From Palsa-459 sp035937595 (GTDB lineage Bacteria; Actinomycetota; Acidimicrobiia; Acidimicrobiales; RAAP-2), in assembly GCA_035937595.1 (NCBI GenBank), contig DASZHS010000020.1:1-23969 (forward strand): a stretch of DNA of 23,969 nucleotides, read 5' to 3'. Under the pieces are notes generated by a model. The model searched no databases. It had not been told where the DNA came from and worked only from the letters and a program-made list of their open reading frames with translations. Of this stretch, positions 16,187 through 23,194 are shown one piece after another; positions within the stretch are counted from its first letter, which is position 1, and every line of letters begins with the position of its first letter. A program made the translations under genes and the position numbers.

Positions 16187-17556
16187 CAGGCGAACGTCAT
16201 CGACTCGGGCAGCGGGCGGCCCGTGAGGATCGCGTCGTAGCACGCGGCGGTCCCGCGTGCGGTCACCTGCCAGGTGAACCGCTCCATCACGCGCGCGCGG
16301 CCGGCGGCACCGAGCCGCGCGCGGGCCGCGGGGTCGTCGAGCAGGTCGCGGATCGCGCTCAGCAGCGCCTCGGGGTCGTCGGGGGTGACGAGCACGCCCG
16401 TGCGCCCGGACTCGCCCACCACCTCGGGGAGGGCGCCGCCGGTGGTGGCCACGACGGGCACGCCGCAGGCCATCGCCTCGATCGCCGGCAGCGAGAACCC
16501 CTCGTAGAGCGAGGGGACGACGGCCACCTCGGCCTGCGCGTAGAGGCGGGCGAGCTCGGCGTCGCTCACGCCGGTGATCGTGGACACGATGTCGGCGAGC
16601 CCGAGGCGCTCGATGGCCCTCGCCACGCGGCCCCCCGCGGCGGGCTTCCCGATCACGCAGAGCTCGAGGTCGCGCTCGGCGCGCAGCTTGGCCACGGCCT
16701 CGAGGAGCGGCACCAGCCCCTTCATCGGCACGTCCGAGGACGAGGTGACCATGAGCCGACCGGGCCGCGCCGCGACGGAGGGGTCGGGGCGGAACACGGT
16801 GTGGTCCACGCCCACGGGCACCACGGTGAGCCGCTCGAGCGGGACGTGCATCTGGCGGTTGATGTCGAGGCGGGAGTTCGCCGAGACGGTGAGCACGAAG
16901 GGCAGCTCGCGGGCGACGCGCACCTGCATGCGCAGGAACCCGAACCAGCGCCGCGTCGTGAACCGCTGCCACGGGGTCTCGGCATGGTCGAGGGCGATCG
17001 CGCGGTCGACGGTGATCGGGTGGTGCAGTGTCTCGAGCAGCGGCCAGCCCCGGCGGTGCAGCTCGGCGATCCCGGTGCCCAGGCACTGGTTGTCGTGGAC
17101 GAGGTCGAACTCCGCGCGACGCCGGGTCAGCTCCTTCACTATGCGGCGCGAGAACGCGAGCGGCTCGCCGAACCCCGCGAGGCACATCGTCGCGAACTCG
17201 ACGGCGTCGGCGAGCGAGGTGAACTCGCGACGCGCGGGGATCCGGAAGGGGTCCGGGTCGCGGTACAGGTCGAGGCCGCGGACCGGTGTGAAGCCCACCC
17301 CCTCCTCGAGCTCGGGCCACGGCGGGCCGGCGAACACCTCGACGCTGTGGCCGAGGGCCACGAGCTCGCGCGTCAGGTGGCGCGTGTAGACGCCCTGGCC
17401 GCCGCAGCGCGGGTTGCCCCGGTAGATGAGGAAGGCGACGCGCCGCCCCTTCGGCCCGGGCGGACGCGGCGCGACGCGCTCGGGAAGGGCCAGCGCCGCC
17501 GACCTCGCCCAGGACGCCCGCACGTCGCGGACGGACTGGCGGGGTGACTTGGGCAC
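16186..17556 (-). CDS. GT4-family glycosyltransferase
   Basis: A 456-aa GT-B fold retaining glycosyltransferase. The N-terminal acceptor half begins with VAFLIYRGNPRCGGQGVY, the glycine-rich turn typical of GT4 proteins, and has LVHDNQCLG and a LHHPITVDR segment. The C-terminal donor half contains VPVGVDHTVFRP, and EGFSLPAIE at about 352-360, the EX7E motif contacting a nucleotide-sugar donor, followed by CGVPVVATTGGALPEV. The donor sugar is not deducible. No membrane segment is visible; a cytoplasmic, membrane-peripheral enzyme is likely. The start is uncertain: GTG 17556 gives a protein starting PKSPRQSV; an in-frame ATG at 17658 adds 34 Arg/Ala-rich residues that look non-coding and would cross the region needed for a promoter. 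It heads the coupled operon with a methyltransferase and the toroid protein, and is divergent from the acyl-CoA dehydrogenase. Confidence 0.88.
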   Translation of the reverse strand: MPKSPRQSVRDVRASWARSAALALPERVAPRPPGPKGRRVAFLIYRGNPRCGGQGVYTRHLTRELVALGHSVEVFAGPPWPELEEGVGFTPVRGLDLYRDPDPFRIPARREFTSLADAVEFATMCLAGFGEPLAFSRRIVKELTRRRAEFDLVHDNQCLGTGIAELHRRGWPLLETLHHPITVDRAIALDHAETPWQRFTTRRWFGFLRMQVRVARELPFVLTVSANSRLDINRQMHVPLERLTVVPVGVDHTVFRPDPSVAARPGRLMVTSSSDVPMKGLVPLLEAVAKLRAERDLELCVIGKPAAGGRVARAIERLGLADIVSTITGVSDAELARLYAQAEVAVVPSLYEGFSLPAIEAMACGVPVVATTGGALPEVVGESGRTGVLVTPDDPEALLSAIRDLLDDPAARARLGAAGRARVMERFTWQVTARGTAACYDAILTGRPLPESMTFA

Positions 17557-17698
17557 GCACCATCGTCGTCGTCGCGCGCCCTCCTTCGCAAACCCCGGCC
17601 TCCGCCCGAAGAACGCGGCCGCTCGGACGGCGGCGCGGGCCGCGTCGTGCCGCGGCACCGCGGCGAGCGGGCCGCCGGGGACCGTTCCACGCGCTCGC

Positions 17699-17704
17699 TA
17701 CGCT
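17699..17704 (+). promoter_or_regulatory. -10 box TACGCT of the acyl-CoA dehydrogenase gene
   Basis: TACGCT is followed by 6 nt (gcccgc) and ATG 17711, predicting a leaderless transcript. It lies in the 154-bp divergent region 17557-17710, in which I see no other clear element. Confidence 0.6.
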
Positions 17705-17710
17705 GCCCGC

Positions 17711-18943
17711 ATGGAGCTGACGTATCCCCCTGACGCCGAGGAGTTCCGCGCCGAGATCCGCGCCTGGCTCGAGGAGAACCTCCCCGAGGGCTGGTTCGAC
17801 GAGGGGTTCTCGATGACCCCCGAGGAGCGCACGCGCTTCAACAAGGAGTGGGTCGAGCGGCTCTACAAGGGCGGCTGGATCTGCGCGAGCTGGCCGGAGG
17901 AGTACGAGGGCAAGGGGCTGTCCACCCTGCAGAGCGTCGTGCTCAACGAGGAGTTCGCGAGGGCGGAGGCGCCGCTGCGCGCCGACTTCTTCGGCGACAC
18001 CCTCGTCGGCCCGACGATCCTGCAGTGGGGCACCGAGGAGCAGAAGCACCGCTTCCTCCCGGGCATCCTGCACGGGGAGACGTCGTGGTGCCAGGGGTTC
18101 AGCGAGCCGAACTCCGGCAGCGACCTCGCGTCGCTGTCGACCCGCGCCGTGCTCGACGGCGACGAGTGGGTCATCAACGGCCAGAAGGTCTGGACGACCC
18201 AGGCCCAGTACGCCGACTACATGTTCTGCCTCGCGAGGACGGATCCGAGCGCCCCGAAGCACGCCGGCATCTCGTACCTCCTCGTCCCCATGGGCCAGCC
18301 GGGCGTCGAGGTGCGGCCCATCACCCAGGTCGACGGGACGGCGGAGTTCAACGAGGTGTTCTTCAACGACGCCCGGTGCCCGGTGGAGAACGTGGTTGGC
18401 GGCGTGAACAACGGCTGGAAGGTCGCGATGACGACGCTCGGCTTCGAGCGCGGCAGCTCGGCGACCACGAGCTACCGCCGGTTCGAGAAGGAGTGGGAAC
18501 GCCTCGTCGCCGAGGCCAGGGCCAACGGCAAGGACGGCGACGGCGTCATCCGCGACCGGCTCGTGCGCGCCTGGATGGACGTGAAGATCATGCAGATCAA
18601 CGGCTACCGCACCCTCACCGACGCCCTCAACGGCACCCACGAGTCCGCGAGGCTGGGGGCCTGCAACAAGATGTTCTGGTCCGAGTCGCACCAGCGGTCG
18701 ATGGAGCTCGCGATGGACATCCTGGGGATGCACGCCCAGATCCTCGAGGGCACCGGCAGCGCCGAGGGCCTGCTCCCGGGGCACCGTCGCGGGCGCGCCG
18801 ACTACCCCGTGACGGACCTGCAGGCGAGCTTCTTCTTCAGCCGCTCGGAGACCATCTGGGGCGGGACCGCCGAGATCCAGCGCAACATCGTCGGCGAGCG
18901 GGCGCTCGGGCTGCCGAAGGAGCCGAAGCCGCCCTCCGAGTAG
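17711..18943 (+). CDS. Acyl-CoA dehydrogenase (FadE-like)
   Basis: A 410-aa FAD-dependent enzyme introducing an alpha,beta double bond in an acyl-CoA. The N-terminal helical domain runs to about 120, the beta domain with QGFSEPNSGSDLAS and WVINGQKVWTTQAQYADY (family signature, FAD contacts) to about 235, and the C-terminal four-helix domain ends in IWGGTAEIQRNIVGERALGLP. Where MCAD-type enzymes carry the catalytic Glu in YEGT, this protein has WGGT. Glu246 in LGFERGSS lies in the helix that supplies the base in isovaleryl-CoA and long-chain dehydrogenases and, from memory, in the mycobacterial sterol enzyme FadE26, so it is the likely base. This resembles actinobacterial FadE proteins that act on bulky or branched acyl-CoAs. 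It is monocistronic, starting 7 nt after a -10 box and ending 13 bp from the convergent MFS gene. Confidence 0.9.
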   Translation: MELTYPPDAEEFRAEIRAWLEENLPEGWFDEGFSMTPEERTRFNKEWVERLYKGGWICASWPEEYEGKGLSTLQSVVLNEEFARAEAPLRADFFGDTLVGPTILQWGTEEQKHRFLPGILHGETSWCQGFSEPNSGSDLASLSTRAVLDGDEWVINGQKVWTTQAQYADYMFCLARTDPSAPKHAGISYLLVPMGQPGVEVRPITQVDGTAEFNEVFFNDARCPVENVVGGVNNGWKVAMTTLGFERGSSATTSYRRFEKEWERLVAEARANGKDGDGVIRDRLVRAWMDVKIMQINGYRTLTDALNGTHESARLGACNKMFWSESHQRSMELAMDILGMHAQILEGTGSAEGLLPGHRRGRADYPVTDLQASFFFSRSETIWGGTAEIQRNIVGERALGLPKEPKPPSE

Positions 18944-18956
18944 CCGTCTCGGGCAG

Positions 18957-20207
18957 CTACGCCACGCCGGGCGCCGCCGCGGCGACCGGCACCTCGGCAC
19001 GGGTCCGCGCCGTGAGCGCGAGGAAGGCGAAGGCGACGAGGTTCGCCGCGGCGCCGACGCCGATCGCCATGCGGGCGCTCGACGCCGCGGCGACGAGCGC
19101 GATCACGACCGCCCCGATGGGCGTCGTGCCGAGGAACCCCATCGCGTAGAGGCTCATCACCCGCCCGCGCATCTCCTCGCGGCTGTTGAGCTGCAGCGTG
19201 GCGTTGGCGGTCGAGACGAACGCGAGCGACGCCGCGCCCATGGGGACGATGACGAGGCACGCGACGAGGACGGAGGGCGCGACGGCGACGCCGGCCATGA
19301 GCACCCCGAAGCACAGGGCGAGGCGTGCGAGGAGCCGGCGCGTCGGCCGCGACCGATGCGCGACGTACAGGCCGCCGAGCAGCCCACCGAGACCCATCGA
19401 GCACGTGACGAGCGAGTACGCCGCGTTCGTCCCGTGCAGCACGGTGAGCGCGAGCAGCGGCAGCGTGACGGTGAAGTTGAACGCGAGCAGGCCGACCAAG
19501 ACGACCGAGGCGAGCACCTCGCGAAGCTCGCTGTCGCCCCAGGCGTACCGGAGGCCCTCACGGACCTGACCACGGGCGCGGGCCACCGTTCGGATCGGCG
19601 TGATCTCGTTCGTGCGCATGAGCGCCAGCGCCACGAGCAGCGCGAGGAACGAGGCGGCGTTGACGTAGAAGCACGTCGCGATGCCCACGAAGAGCAGCAC
19701 GGCGCCGATGGCAGGCCCGACGACGCGGCCCATGTTGATCATCGCGCTGTTGAGCGAGACGGCGTTGGACAGCAGCTCCTTGCCCACCATCTCCTGGACG
19801 AACGACTGTCGAGCCGGGTTGTCGAAGAGGTTGACGACCCCGAGCAAGGTGCCGAGGATCCAGATCGCGTGCAGAGAGACGTGGTTCGTCGTGACCAAGA
19901 TGCCCATCGAGAGGGCGAGCAGCCCGGCGGAGGACTGCGTGAGGTAGAGGATGCGTCGCTTGTTGGAGCGGTCGACGACGACGCCGCCGAGCGGCCCGAG
20001 GAGCAGCATCGGTAGGAACGGCAGGGCGACCGTGATCCCCAGGTCGACCGCCGAGCCGTGCAGCACCCGCACGACGAGGAACGCCTGCGCGAACGACTGG
20101 AGCCAGGTCCCTGAGATGGAGATGAACTGGCCGATGAAGTAGAGGCGGAAGTTGTGCACGTGCAAGGAGACGAACGTCTGATCCGTCGCGCGCCGGAGGA
20201 ACCTCAC
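18957..20207 (-). CDS. MFS transporter, multidrug-efflux type
   Basis: A 416-aa major facilitator protein with about 12 hydrophobic segments. The early QFISISGTWLQSFAQAFLVV helix, and GPLGGVVVDRSNKRRIL between helices 2 and 3 (family motif A, G-x-x-x-D-R-x-x-R/K-R), are typical of the MFS_3/EntS-like group of proton-driven exporters. The second half has a similar motif, GLYVAHRSRPTRR. It acts in the cytoplasmic membrane; the substrate is unknown but a drug or metabolite is probable because a MarR regulator is encoded directly before it. The GTG start at 20207 overlaps the MarR stop in GTGA (4 bp), so the two genes are translationally coupled and share the MarR promoter. The C-terminus ends 13 bp from the convergent dehydrogenase gene. 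Confidence 0.9.
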   Translation of the reverse strand: MRFLRRATDQTFVSLHVHNFRLYFIGQFISISGTWLQSFAQAFLVVRVLHGSAVDLGITVALPFLPMLLLGPLGGVVVDRSNKRRILYLTQSSAGLLALSMGILVTTNHVSLHAIWILGTLLGVVNLFDNPARQSFVQEMVGKELLSNAVSLNSAMINMGRVVGPAIGAVLLFVGIATCFYVNAASFLALLVALALMRTNEITPIRTVARARGQVREGLRYAWGDSELREVLASVVLVGLLAFNFTVTLPLLALTVLHGTNAAYSLVTCSMGLGGLLGGLYVAHRSRPTRRLLARLALCFGVLMAGVAVAPSVLVACLVIVPMGAASLAFVSTANATLQLNSREEMRGRVMSLYAMGFLGTTPIGAVVIALVAAASSARMAIGVGAAANLVAFAFLALTARTRAEVPVAAAAPGVA

Positions 20208-20653
20208 TGGTCCTCGGACAGTCGCTCGAGGATGGGCAGGGCACGAGCCACGGCGTCGCGGTCCGTCTCGGTCAGGCGCGACAGGCGTGCCTCGAGGAAC
20301 GCGGTCTTACGCCCCCGGATGCCCGCGAGTGCCCTTCGGCCGGCCGGTGTGAGCGAGACGCGCTGGCAGCGTCGGTCCGAGGCGTCCACGCGTCGCTCGA
20401 CGAAGCCGTCGCCCTCGAGGGCGTCCACCACGCGCGTCATCGACGGCGGACGCACCTGCTCGGCCGCCGCCAGCTCGCTGAGCGCCGGCGAGCCGAGGCG
20501 CTCGATCATCGCCAGCGCGGACGCCTGCCCGGGCGAGATGCCGCCGAGCGCGCTCGATCGGAGGCGACGGTTCAGCCTCGTGACGGCGCTGCGCAGCCGC
20601 GGGGCGAGGTCGACCACCTCTGTTCGTAGGACCTCCGCGGGCGACGACCTCAT
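20204..20653 (-). CDS. MarR-family transcriptional regulator
   Basis: A 149-aa dimeric winged-helix regulator. Helices forming the dimer interface flank a central DNA-binding region: LSELAAAEQVRPPSMTRVVDAL at about 77-98 is the helix-turn-helix, and VERRVDASDRRCQRVSLTPAGRRAL at about 104-128 is the beta wing with the family DxRxxxVxLTxxG pattern. Such proteins usually repress neighbouring transport genes and release DNA when a small ligand binds. The gene precedes and overlaps the MFS exporter gene. Its promoter lies in an AT-rich palindrome that covers the -10 box, a layout expected for autorepression. The start at ATG 20653 is 8 nt after TATACT, so the leader is absent or only one or two bases. 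Confidence 0.9.
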   Translation of the reverse strand: MRSSPAEVLRTEVVDLAPRLRSAVTRLNRRLRSSALGGISPGQASALAMIERLGSPALSELAAAEQVRPPSMTRVVDALEGDGFVERRVDASDRRCQRVSLTPAGRRALAGIRGRKTAFLEARLSRLTETDRDAVARALPILERLSEDQ

Positions 20654-20656
20654 GAT

Positions 20657-20675
20657 TACTTAGTATAACTAACTA
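20657..20675 (-). promoter_or_regulatory. MarR operator palindrome overlapping a TATACT -10 box
   Basis: The plus strand reads TACTTAGTATAACTAACTA. The core TTAGT-ATA-ACTAA (20660-20672) is a perfect inverted repeat, and it extends by two further paired bases beyond a C/C mismatch on each side. On the minus strand TATACT (20667 to 20662) lies inside the palindrome and is followed by 8 nt before the marR ATG. This is the only clearly AT-rich island in the window. Binding of the MarR protein here is an inference. Confidence 0.7.
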
Positions 20676-20715
20676 CATGGCGGCCGCGCCCGGCGGCCGG
20701 TCGACCCCTGGCCCG

Positions 20716-21057
20716 TCAGGGCTTGGGGACGTAGGCCCCGCGGCCGAGGAGCTCGGCCTCGATCGGGTCCATCGACTCGTCGACACCCCCACGGACCTCG
20801 GTGACCCAGCCGAGCCTGGTCGTCAGAATCCGCTCGACCCCGCCCTCGAGCGTCGAGGTGCTGATGGCGCACGACGAGCACGCGCCTTGGAGCTGGACCT
20901 CGACGACACCGGTCTCGACGTCGGCGGCGACCAGGACGAGGTCGCCGCCATCCTGCTGGACCGCCGGGCGCATCAGCTCGATCAGCTCGCGGAGGTCCTT
21001 GAGGCGGCTCGCTCGCTCGTCGTCGGTCACGGCACCAGGCCGGGTCGCGGGTTCCAT
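20716..21057 (-). CDS. NifU-like C-terminal (Nfu) domain protein
   Basis: A 113-aa single-domain protein of the Nfu type, which holds or transfers [4Fe-4S] clusters as a dimer. After a short polar N-terminus, LRELIELMRPAVQQDGGDLVLV (about 22-43) matches the family start (PxLxxDGGD), and GACSSCAIS at 58-66 contains the two cluster ligands Cys60 and Cys63 in the invariant GxCxxC motif. The remainder (TLEGGVERIL...VTEV) also fits. Actinobacteria often have such a stand-alone form. ATG 21057 has CAGAAT 6 nt upstream, so it probably has its own promoter, separated from DUF308 by 39 bp. The 62 bp between it and marR contain the MarR operator. Confidence 0.92.
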   Translation of the reverse strand: MEPATRPGAVTDDERASRLKDLRELIELMRPAVQQDGGDLVLVAADVETGVVEVQLQGACSSCAISTSTLEGGVERILTTRLGWVTEVRGGVDESMDPIEAELLGRGAYVPKP

Positions 21058-21063
21058 GGGTCC

Positions 21064-21069
21064 ATTCTG
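21064..21069 (-). promoter_or_regulatory. Putative -10 box CAGAAT of the Nfu gene
   Basis: On the minus strand CAGAAT is followed by 6 nt (ggaccc) and ATG 21057. It is a partial TANNNT match with the same spacing as the other leaderless-looking starts. Confidence 0.4.
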
Positions 21070-21096
21070 CCGGGAGCGGCGTCCCGGCGTGCCGGG

Positions 21097-21693
21097 TCAG
21101 CGCCCGGCGACGGCCTTCTCGAGGTTCCGCCTCGCATGGCGGGCGAAGAAGGCCGCGACCAGCTCGATGGCACCCCAGAACACGCAGGTGACGCCGAAGA
21201 CGACGATGAGGACCGTCAAGGCGTTGCCCGGGTGCCGGACCGCCCAGATGCCGAGCGCGAGGAGCACCACGCCCTTGATGATCCCGAGCCACCAGTACGG
21301 GACCTCGCGGCGCAGGAACGCACCGACGACGTCGAAGATGCCCCAGAGCATGAGCGTCCAGCCGAGGATCGTGGCGATGACGTAGAGCGTGATGTGTGGC
21401 CAGACCAGCGTGGCGATCCCCGCACCCAGCGCAACGACCCCCATCACCGCGTACGGCCAGCGTGACGAGAGGGACCGCAGTCCCGAGACGCACTGGAGGA
21501 CGCCGATCACGCACAGCCAGGCGCCGAGGAAGTACGCGAGCACGTAGAGCGTCTGGTGGCGCCACGACAGCACCAGGAACCCGATGAGCAAGGAGAGGAT
21601 CCCGTCCGCGAGCAGCAGCCACCAGACCCGCTCGAGCCCGGCGGCCGCCTCCGTCGCCGTCGCCTCGTCCATCACGATCACGCCGTTCGACAT
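21097..21693 (-). CDS. DUF308/HdeD-family membrane protein
   Basis: A 198-aa protein with six hydrophobic helices in three similar hairpins. Repeated patterns include LLLADGILSLLIGFLVLSW, VMGVVALGAGIATLVWP and IIKGVVLLALGIWAVRHP, each a helix followed by Trp/His-Pro, characteristic of DUF308 (HdeD-like) proteins. HdeD of E. coli is linked to acid resistance; the molecular function of the family is not known. The start is ATG 21693, because AAGGGGGG (21698-21705) is a good Shine-Dalgarno sequence 4 nt upstream; the frame stays open to 22137 only as antisense of the P450 gene. In contrast to several neighbours this gene thus has a leadered mRNA; TACCGT about 23 nt upstream of the ATG might be its -10 box. 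Confidence 0.85.
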   Translation of the reverse strand: MSNGVIVMDEATATEAAAGLERVWWLLLADGILSLLIGFLVLSWRHQTLYVLAYFLGAWLCVIGVLQCVSGLRSLSSRWPYAVMGVVALGAGIATLVWPHITLYVIATILGWTLMLWGIFDVVGAFLRREVPYWWLGIIKGVVLLALGIWAVRHPGNALTVLIVVFGVTCVFWGAIELVAAFFARHARRNLEKAVAGR

Positions 21694-21697
21694 CGGT

Positions 21698-21705
21698 CCC
21701 CCCTT
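21698..21705 (-). promoter_or_regulatory. Shine-Dalgarno sequence of the DUF308 gene
   Basis: On the minus strand AAGGGGGG is followed by ACCG and the ATG at 21693. It is one of the few convincing ribosome binding sites in the window and decides the start. The remaining divergent region up to 21909 shows only the P450 promoter and short GTCGAC-containing similarities without clear meaning. Confidence 0.6.
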
Positions 21706-21897
21706 GGCCGAGACCACGGTACCGAGCGCGCCATCGGCAGCGGTGGACCGCGCATCGCGTCGACACCACGCGCCGCTCGGCGCGCACGGTCGCGGCGGCG
21801 AAGGTCCCCGTACGCCGTCGCGATGCGCGCCCATCGTTCGATGCGTCGACGGGTGTGCGTGGCCTGCCGTGTACCGGGCACGAACGGATCCCCTCGC

Positions 21898-21903
21898 TAC
21901 GAT
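21898..21903 (+). promoter_or_regulatory. -10 box TACGAT of the P450 gene
   Basis: TACGAT is followed by 6 nt (cgggcc) and GTG 21910, predicting a leaderless transcript. It decides the start, because the reading frame is open far upstream to 21556. Confidence 0.6.
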
Positions 21904-21909
21904 CGGGCC

Positions 21910-23187
21910 GTGCCCCCCGTCTCGACGCTCGCCCTCGACGAGATCGACCTGTCCGGTCCCTCGTTCTGGGAGCTTGGTCCCGACGAGCGAGAGGGCGCGT
22001 TCGAGCTCCTGCGCGCGCAGCGACCGATCGCCCACTTCGAGGACCCGGTCATCGAGGACTCCCCGGTCCCACTGCCCCCCGGCAACGGGTACTACGCGCT
22101 CACCCGGCACCGCGACGTGACGACGGCGAGCCGACACCCCGAGATCTTCCGGTCCGGCCAGGGCGCGGTCTCGCTCGTTGACCTACCGCCGGAGATGGTC
22201 GAGTACTTCTCGGGGATGATCTCGACGGACAACCCGCGGCACACGAGGCTCCGCAGGATCGTGTCGAACGCGTTCAACCCGCGCCGCGTTCAGGCGATCG
22301 AGGACTCGATCGACCGCGTGGCGCGCGAGGTCGTCGACACCGTCGCCCGTGCCGGGGCCTGCGACTTCGCGACCGAGGTCGCCGCGCCGTTCCCGCTTCG
22401 GATCATCTGCGAGATGATGGGCGTGCCTCCGTCGGACGATGCCGAGGTCCTGCGCTGCTCCAACACGATCCTGTCGGGCGGCGACCCTGAGTACATCCCC
22501 GAGGGCGTGCACCCTGTGACCGCGGTGCTCGAGGCGGGCGCGACGCTGACGGCGATGATGGAGAGCCTCGGCGCACACCGCGTGGACCACCCCGTGGACG
22601 ACCTGACGTCCGCGCTCGTCAACTCCGAGGTCGAAGGCGACGCGCTCACCCACCAGGAGCTCGCGAGCTTCTTCGTCCTGCTCGTCACGGCGGGCAACGA
22701 GACCACGAGGACGGCGATCGCCCACGGGCTCTGGGCGTTCACCGAGCACCCGGACCAGCGCGCCCTCTGGCAGGCCGACCTCGAGGGCCGCGCCGCGACG
22801 GCGGTCGACGAGATCGTCCGGTGGGCGTCGCCCGTCATCTGGATGCGCCGCACGGTCGCCGAGCCCACGACGCTCTCGGGCACGGCGCTTGCCGAGGGCG
22901 ACAAGGTGCTCCTCTTCTACAACTCCGCAAACCGCGACGACGAAGTCTTCGAGGACCCCTATCGCTTCGACGTGCTGCGAGATCCCAACCCCCACCTCGG
23001 CTTCGGCGCGGCAGGCCCGCACTTCTGCCTCGGCGCGCACCTCGCGCGACGCGAGATCCGTGTCATGTTCCGAGAGCTCTTCCGTCGCCTCCCCGACATC
23101 GAGGCCACGAGCGAGCCCGACCGGCTCCGCTCCTCGTTCGTGAACGGCATCAAGCACCTCCCCTGCGCGTTCACCGCCTCGCGTTGA
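21910..23187 (+). CDS. Cytochrome P450, CYP124-like
   Basis: A 425-aa soluble bacterial P450 monooxygenase. AGNETT at 261-266 is the I-helix oxygen-activation motif, EIVR at 301-304 is the K-helix ExxR, and GAAGPHFCLGAHLARREI contains heme-ligand Cys373. The N-terminus (IDLSGPSFWELGPDEREGAF, GNGYYALT, ASRHPEIF) and C-terminus (REIRVMF, GIKHLP) closely recall mycobacterial CYP124, which hydroxylates methyl-branched lipids and sterol side chains at the omega position. This was judged from memory, so the exact subfamily is uncertain. It would need ferredoxin and reductase partners, not seen here. The GTG start at 21910 is 6 nt after TACGAT, and family similarity begins there. A YihY-like gene starts 7 bp after its stop, suggesting co-transcription. 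Confidence 0.92.
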   Translation: MPPVSTLALDEIDLSGPSFWELGPDEREGAFELLRAQRPIAHFEDPVIEDSPVPLPPGNGYYALTRHRDVTTASRHPEIFRSGQGAVSLVDLPPEMVEYFSGMISTDNPRHTRLRRIVSNAFNPRRVQAIEDSIDRVAREVVDTVARAGACDFATEVAAPFPLRIICEMMGVPPSDDAEVLRCSNTILSGGDPEYIPEGVHPVTAVLEAGATLTAMMESLGAHRVDHPVDDLTSALVNSEVEGDALTHQELASFFVLLVTAGNETTRTAIAHGLWAFTEHPDQRALWQADLEGRAATAVDEIVRWASPVIWMRRTVAEPTTLSGTALAEGDKVLLFYNSANRDDEVFEDPYRFDVLRDPNPHLGFGAAGPHFCLGAHLARREIRVMFRELFRRLPDIEATSEPDRLRSSFVNGIKHLPCAFTASR

Positions 23188-23194
23188 GCGCCCG

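Noticed and set aside
17557..17658. 34-codon N-terminal extension of the GT4 protein to ATG 17658
   Set aside because: The residues are Arg/Ala-rich and uncharacteristic of GT4 N-termini, and the extension would remove most of the divergent promoter region. It is not fully excluded.
15428..19000. A 1190-codon minus-strand frame that could be read as one giant protein
   Set aside because: Only its last 252 codons (from ATG 16186) encode a methyltransferase. The rest is antisense to the acyl-CoA dehydrogenase or out of frame with the GT4 gene, and has low-complexity composition.
20677..21465. A 262-codon plus-strand frame starting next to the MarR palindrome, which would make the region a divergent promoter
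   Set aside because: The frame lies opposite the Nfu and DUF308 genes, and its product is Asp/Arg-rich without motifs. The Nfu CxxC domain on the minus strand is convincing.
21750..21852. Short similar words around GTCGAC/GCGATGCG in the region between DUF308 and the P450 gene, considered as an operator
   Set aside because: The words are imperfect, unevenly spaced and common in such GC-rich DNA; no symmetric site could be defined.
21556..21909. N-terminal extension of the P450 reading frame by 118 codons
   Set aside because: The segment covers the DUF308 gene on the other strand and the intergenic region, is Arg-rich, and is preceded by no family similarity. TACGAT sits 6 nt before GTG 21910.
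21694..22137. N-terminal extension of the DUF308 frame into the P450 gene
   Set aside because: The extra sequence is antisense to the P450 gene, and a strong Shine-Dalgarno sequence marks ATG 21693.
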